A stretch of DNA of 64,000 nt from NCBI RefSeq assembly GCF_001941845.1, contig NZ_CP018870.1, forward strand, positions 5,928,001 to 5,992,000. Reading direction: 5' to 3'. Shown one piece after another: positions 63,715 through 64,000 of the stretch. The position numbers and the translations under genes were made by a program. This DNA is from Streptomyces sp. TN58 (lineage in GTDB: Bacteria > Actinomycetota > Actinomycetes > Streptomycetales > Streptomycetaceae). The notes under the pieces are model-generated. The model did no database searches, was not told the DNA's origin, and saw nothing but the letters and a program-made list of their open reading frames with translations. Positions within the stretch are counted from its first letter, which is position 1; every line of letters begins with the position of its first letter.

Positions 63715-64000
63715 TCAGAGCAGTCGGGCCAGGTCGGGCGGCGTGTCGATGTCATAGGCCTCCGCGACGTCCGAGCACTCCACCAGCACGAGCTCTCCGG
63801 CGTGGCGCTCCAGGTGCACCCGGGCGCCCTTGTCACCCGTCGCCGTCGCCGCGATGTCCGCCCAGCGCTCCGCCCCGAACAGCACCGGATGCCCGCGCTC
63901 CCCGCCGTACGCCGCCGCCACCAGGCTGGCGGGGGAGCGGTAGGCCTTCCGGACCCGGGCCGCCGCCGCCGGGCCGATGCCCGGCTGGTCGACGAGGGAG
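63715..64000 (-). CDS. MobA/MocA-like nucleotidyltransferase, C-terminal part (cut by window edge)
   Basis: The last 94 codons of a gene entering from the right edge. SLVDQPGIGPAAAARV is the LVDQPG metal/substrate block of molybdenum cofactor cytidylyltransferases; GGERGHPVLFGAERW, GDKGARVHLERHAGELVLVECSDVAEAYDIDTPPDLARLL completes the typical C terminus. Such enzymes make the dinucleotide form of the molybdenum cofactor used by xanthine dehydrogenase, the step before urate, which would fit the purine genes nearby. The N-terminal nucleotide-binding half is outside the window. Confidence 0.85.
   Translation of the reverse strand, partial: SLVDQPGIGPAAAARVRKAYRSPASLVAAAYGGERGHPVLFGAERWADIAATATGDKGARVHLERHAGELVLVECSDVAEAYDIDTPPDLARLL

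Overview
The window is a high-GC actinobacterial chromosome segment, almost certainly Streptomyces. Codon third positions are strongly G/C, GTG and TTG starts are frequent, genes are joined by 4-base stop/start overlaps, and the gene families (F420-type luciferase-like oxidoreductase, bacterial Ku, group 1h hydrogenase, glyoxylate carboligase and urate block) are typical of that genus. No tRNA, rRNA, transposase, integrase or CRISPR array was found.

Layout. 1-4126: start of a Gfo/Idh/MocA oxidoreductase, a family 2 glycosyltransferase, an MFS transporter and a secreted TolB-like protein. 4127-14544 (minus strand): a four-gene operon made of a fatty acyl-AMP ligase, a 2111-residue polyketide synthase with the order ACP-KS-AT-DH-KR-ACP-ER, an acyl-CoA dehydrogenase and an alpha/beta hydrolase. 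It has a clear promoter and looks like a route that extends and reduces an activated fatty acid. 14780-15760: a non-coding block of tandem repeats arranged as one large imperfect palindrome. 15909-31016 (plus strand): a complete set for a high-affinity [NiFe] hydrogenase. It contains HypX (CO ligand supply in air), small and large subunits, a NifU-like protein, three poorly known conserved proteins, the large-subunit protease, a 34-residue membrane protein, then hypABFCDE. A strong terminator separates the structural genes from hypA.

31045-41020: a mixed housekeeping stretch with Ku, an F420-type oxidoreductase, a DJ-1/AraC regulator, a saccharopine dehydrogenase-like protein, an AlkZ-like winged-helix protein, an acyl-CoA synthetase, a glutathione peroxidase and a zinc-ribbon protein. 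41236-55352 plus 61844-63633: purine-nitrogen and glyoxylate catabolism. 8-oxoguanine deaminase and a urate/xanthine permease feed urate to uricase, HIU hydrolase and OHCU decarboxylase. Glyoxylate is used by carboligase (gcl), hydroxypyruvate isomerase, tartronate semialdehyde reductase and malate synthase. A catalase can remove peroxide made by uricase. Four of these promoters carry a pair of TTCCG-N5-CGGAA-like sites exactly 21 bp apart, and three carry a second palindrome, TCAACA-N3-TGTTGA, at the -35 element. These read as two overlapping regulatory circuits.

43227-45812 holds three YbjQ-neighbourhood genes and a hairpin-rich non-coding stretch that may encode a structured RNA. 55480-61742 holds an exonuclease, a secreted SGNH hydrolase and a three-gene unit of an Hsp70-like ATPase, a coiled-coil protein and a Ser/Thr kinase. 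The right edge cuts a MobA/MocA-like nucleotidyltransferase.
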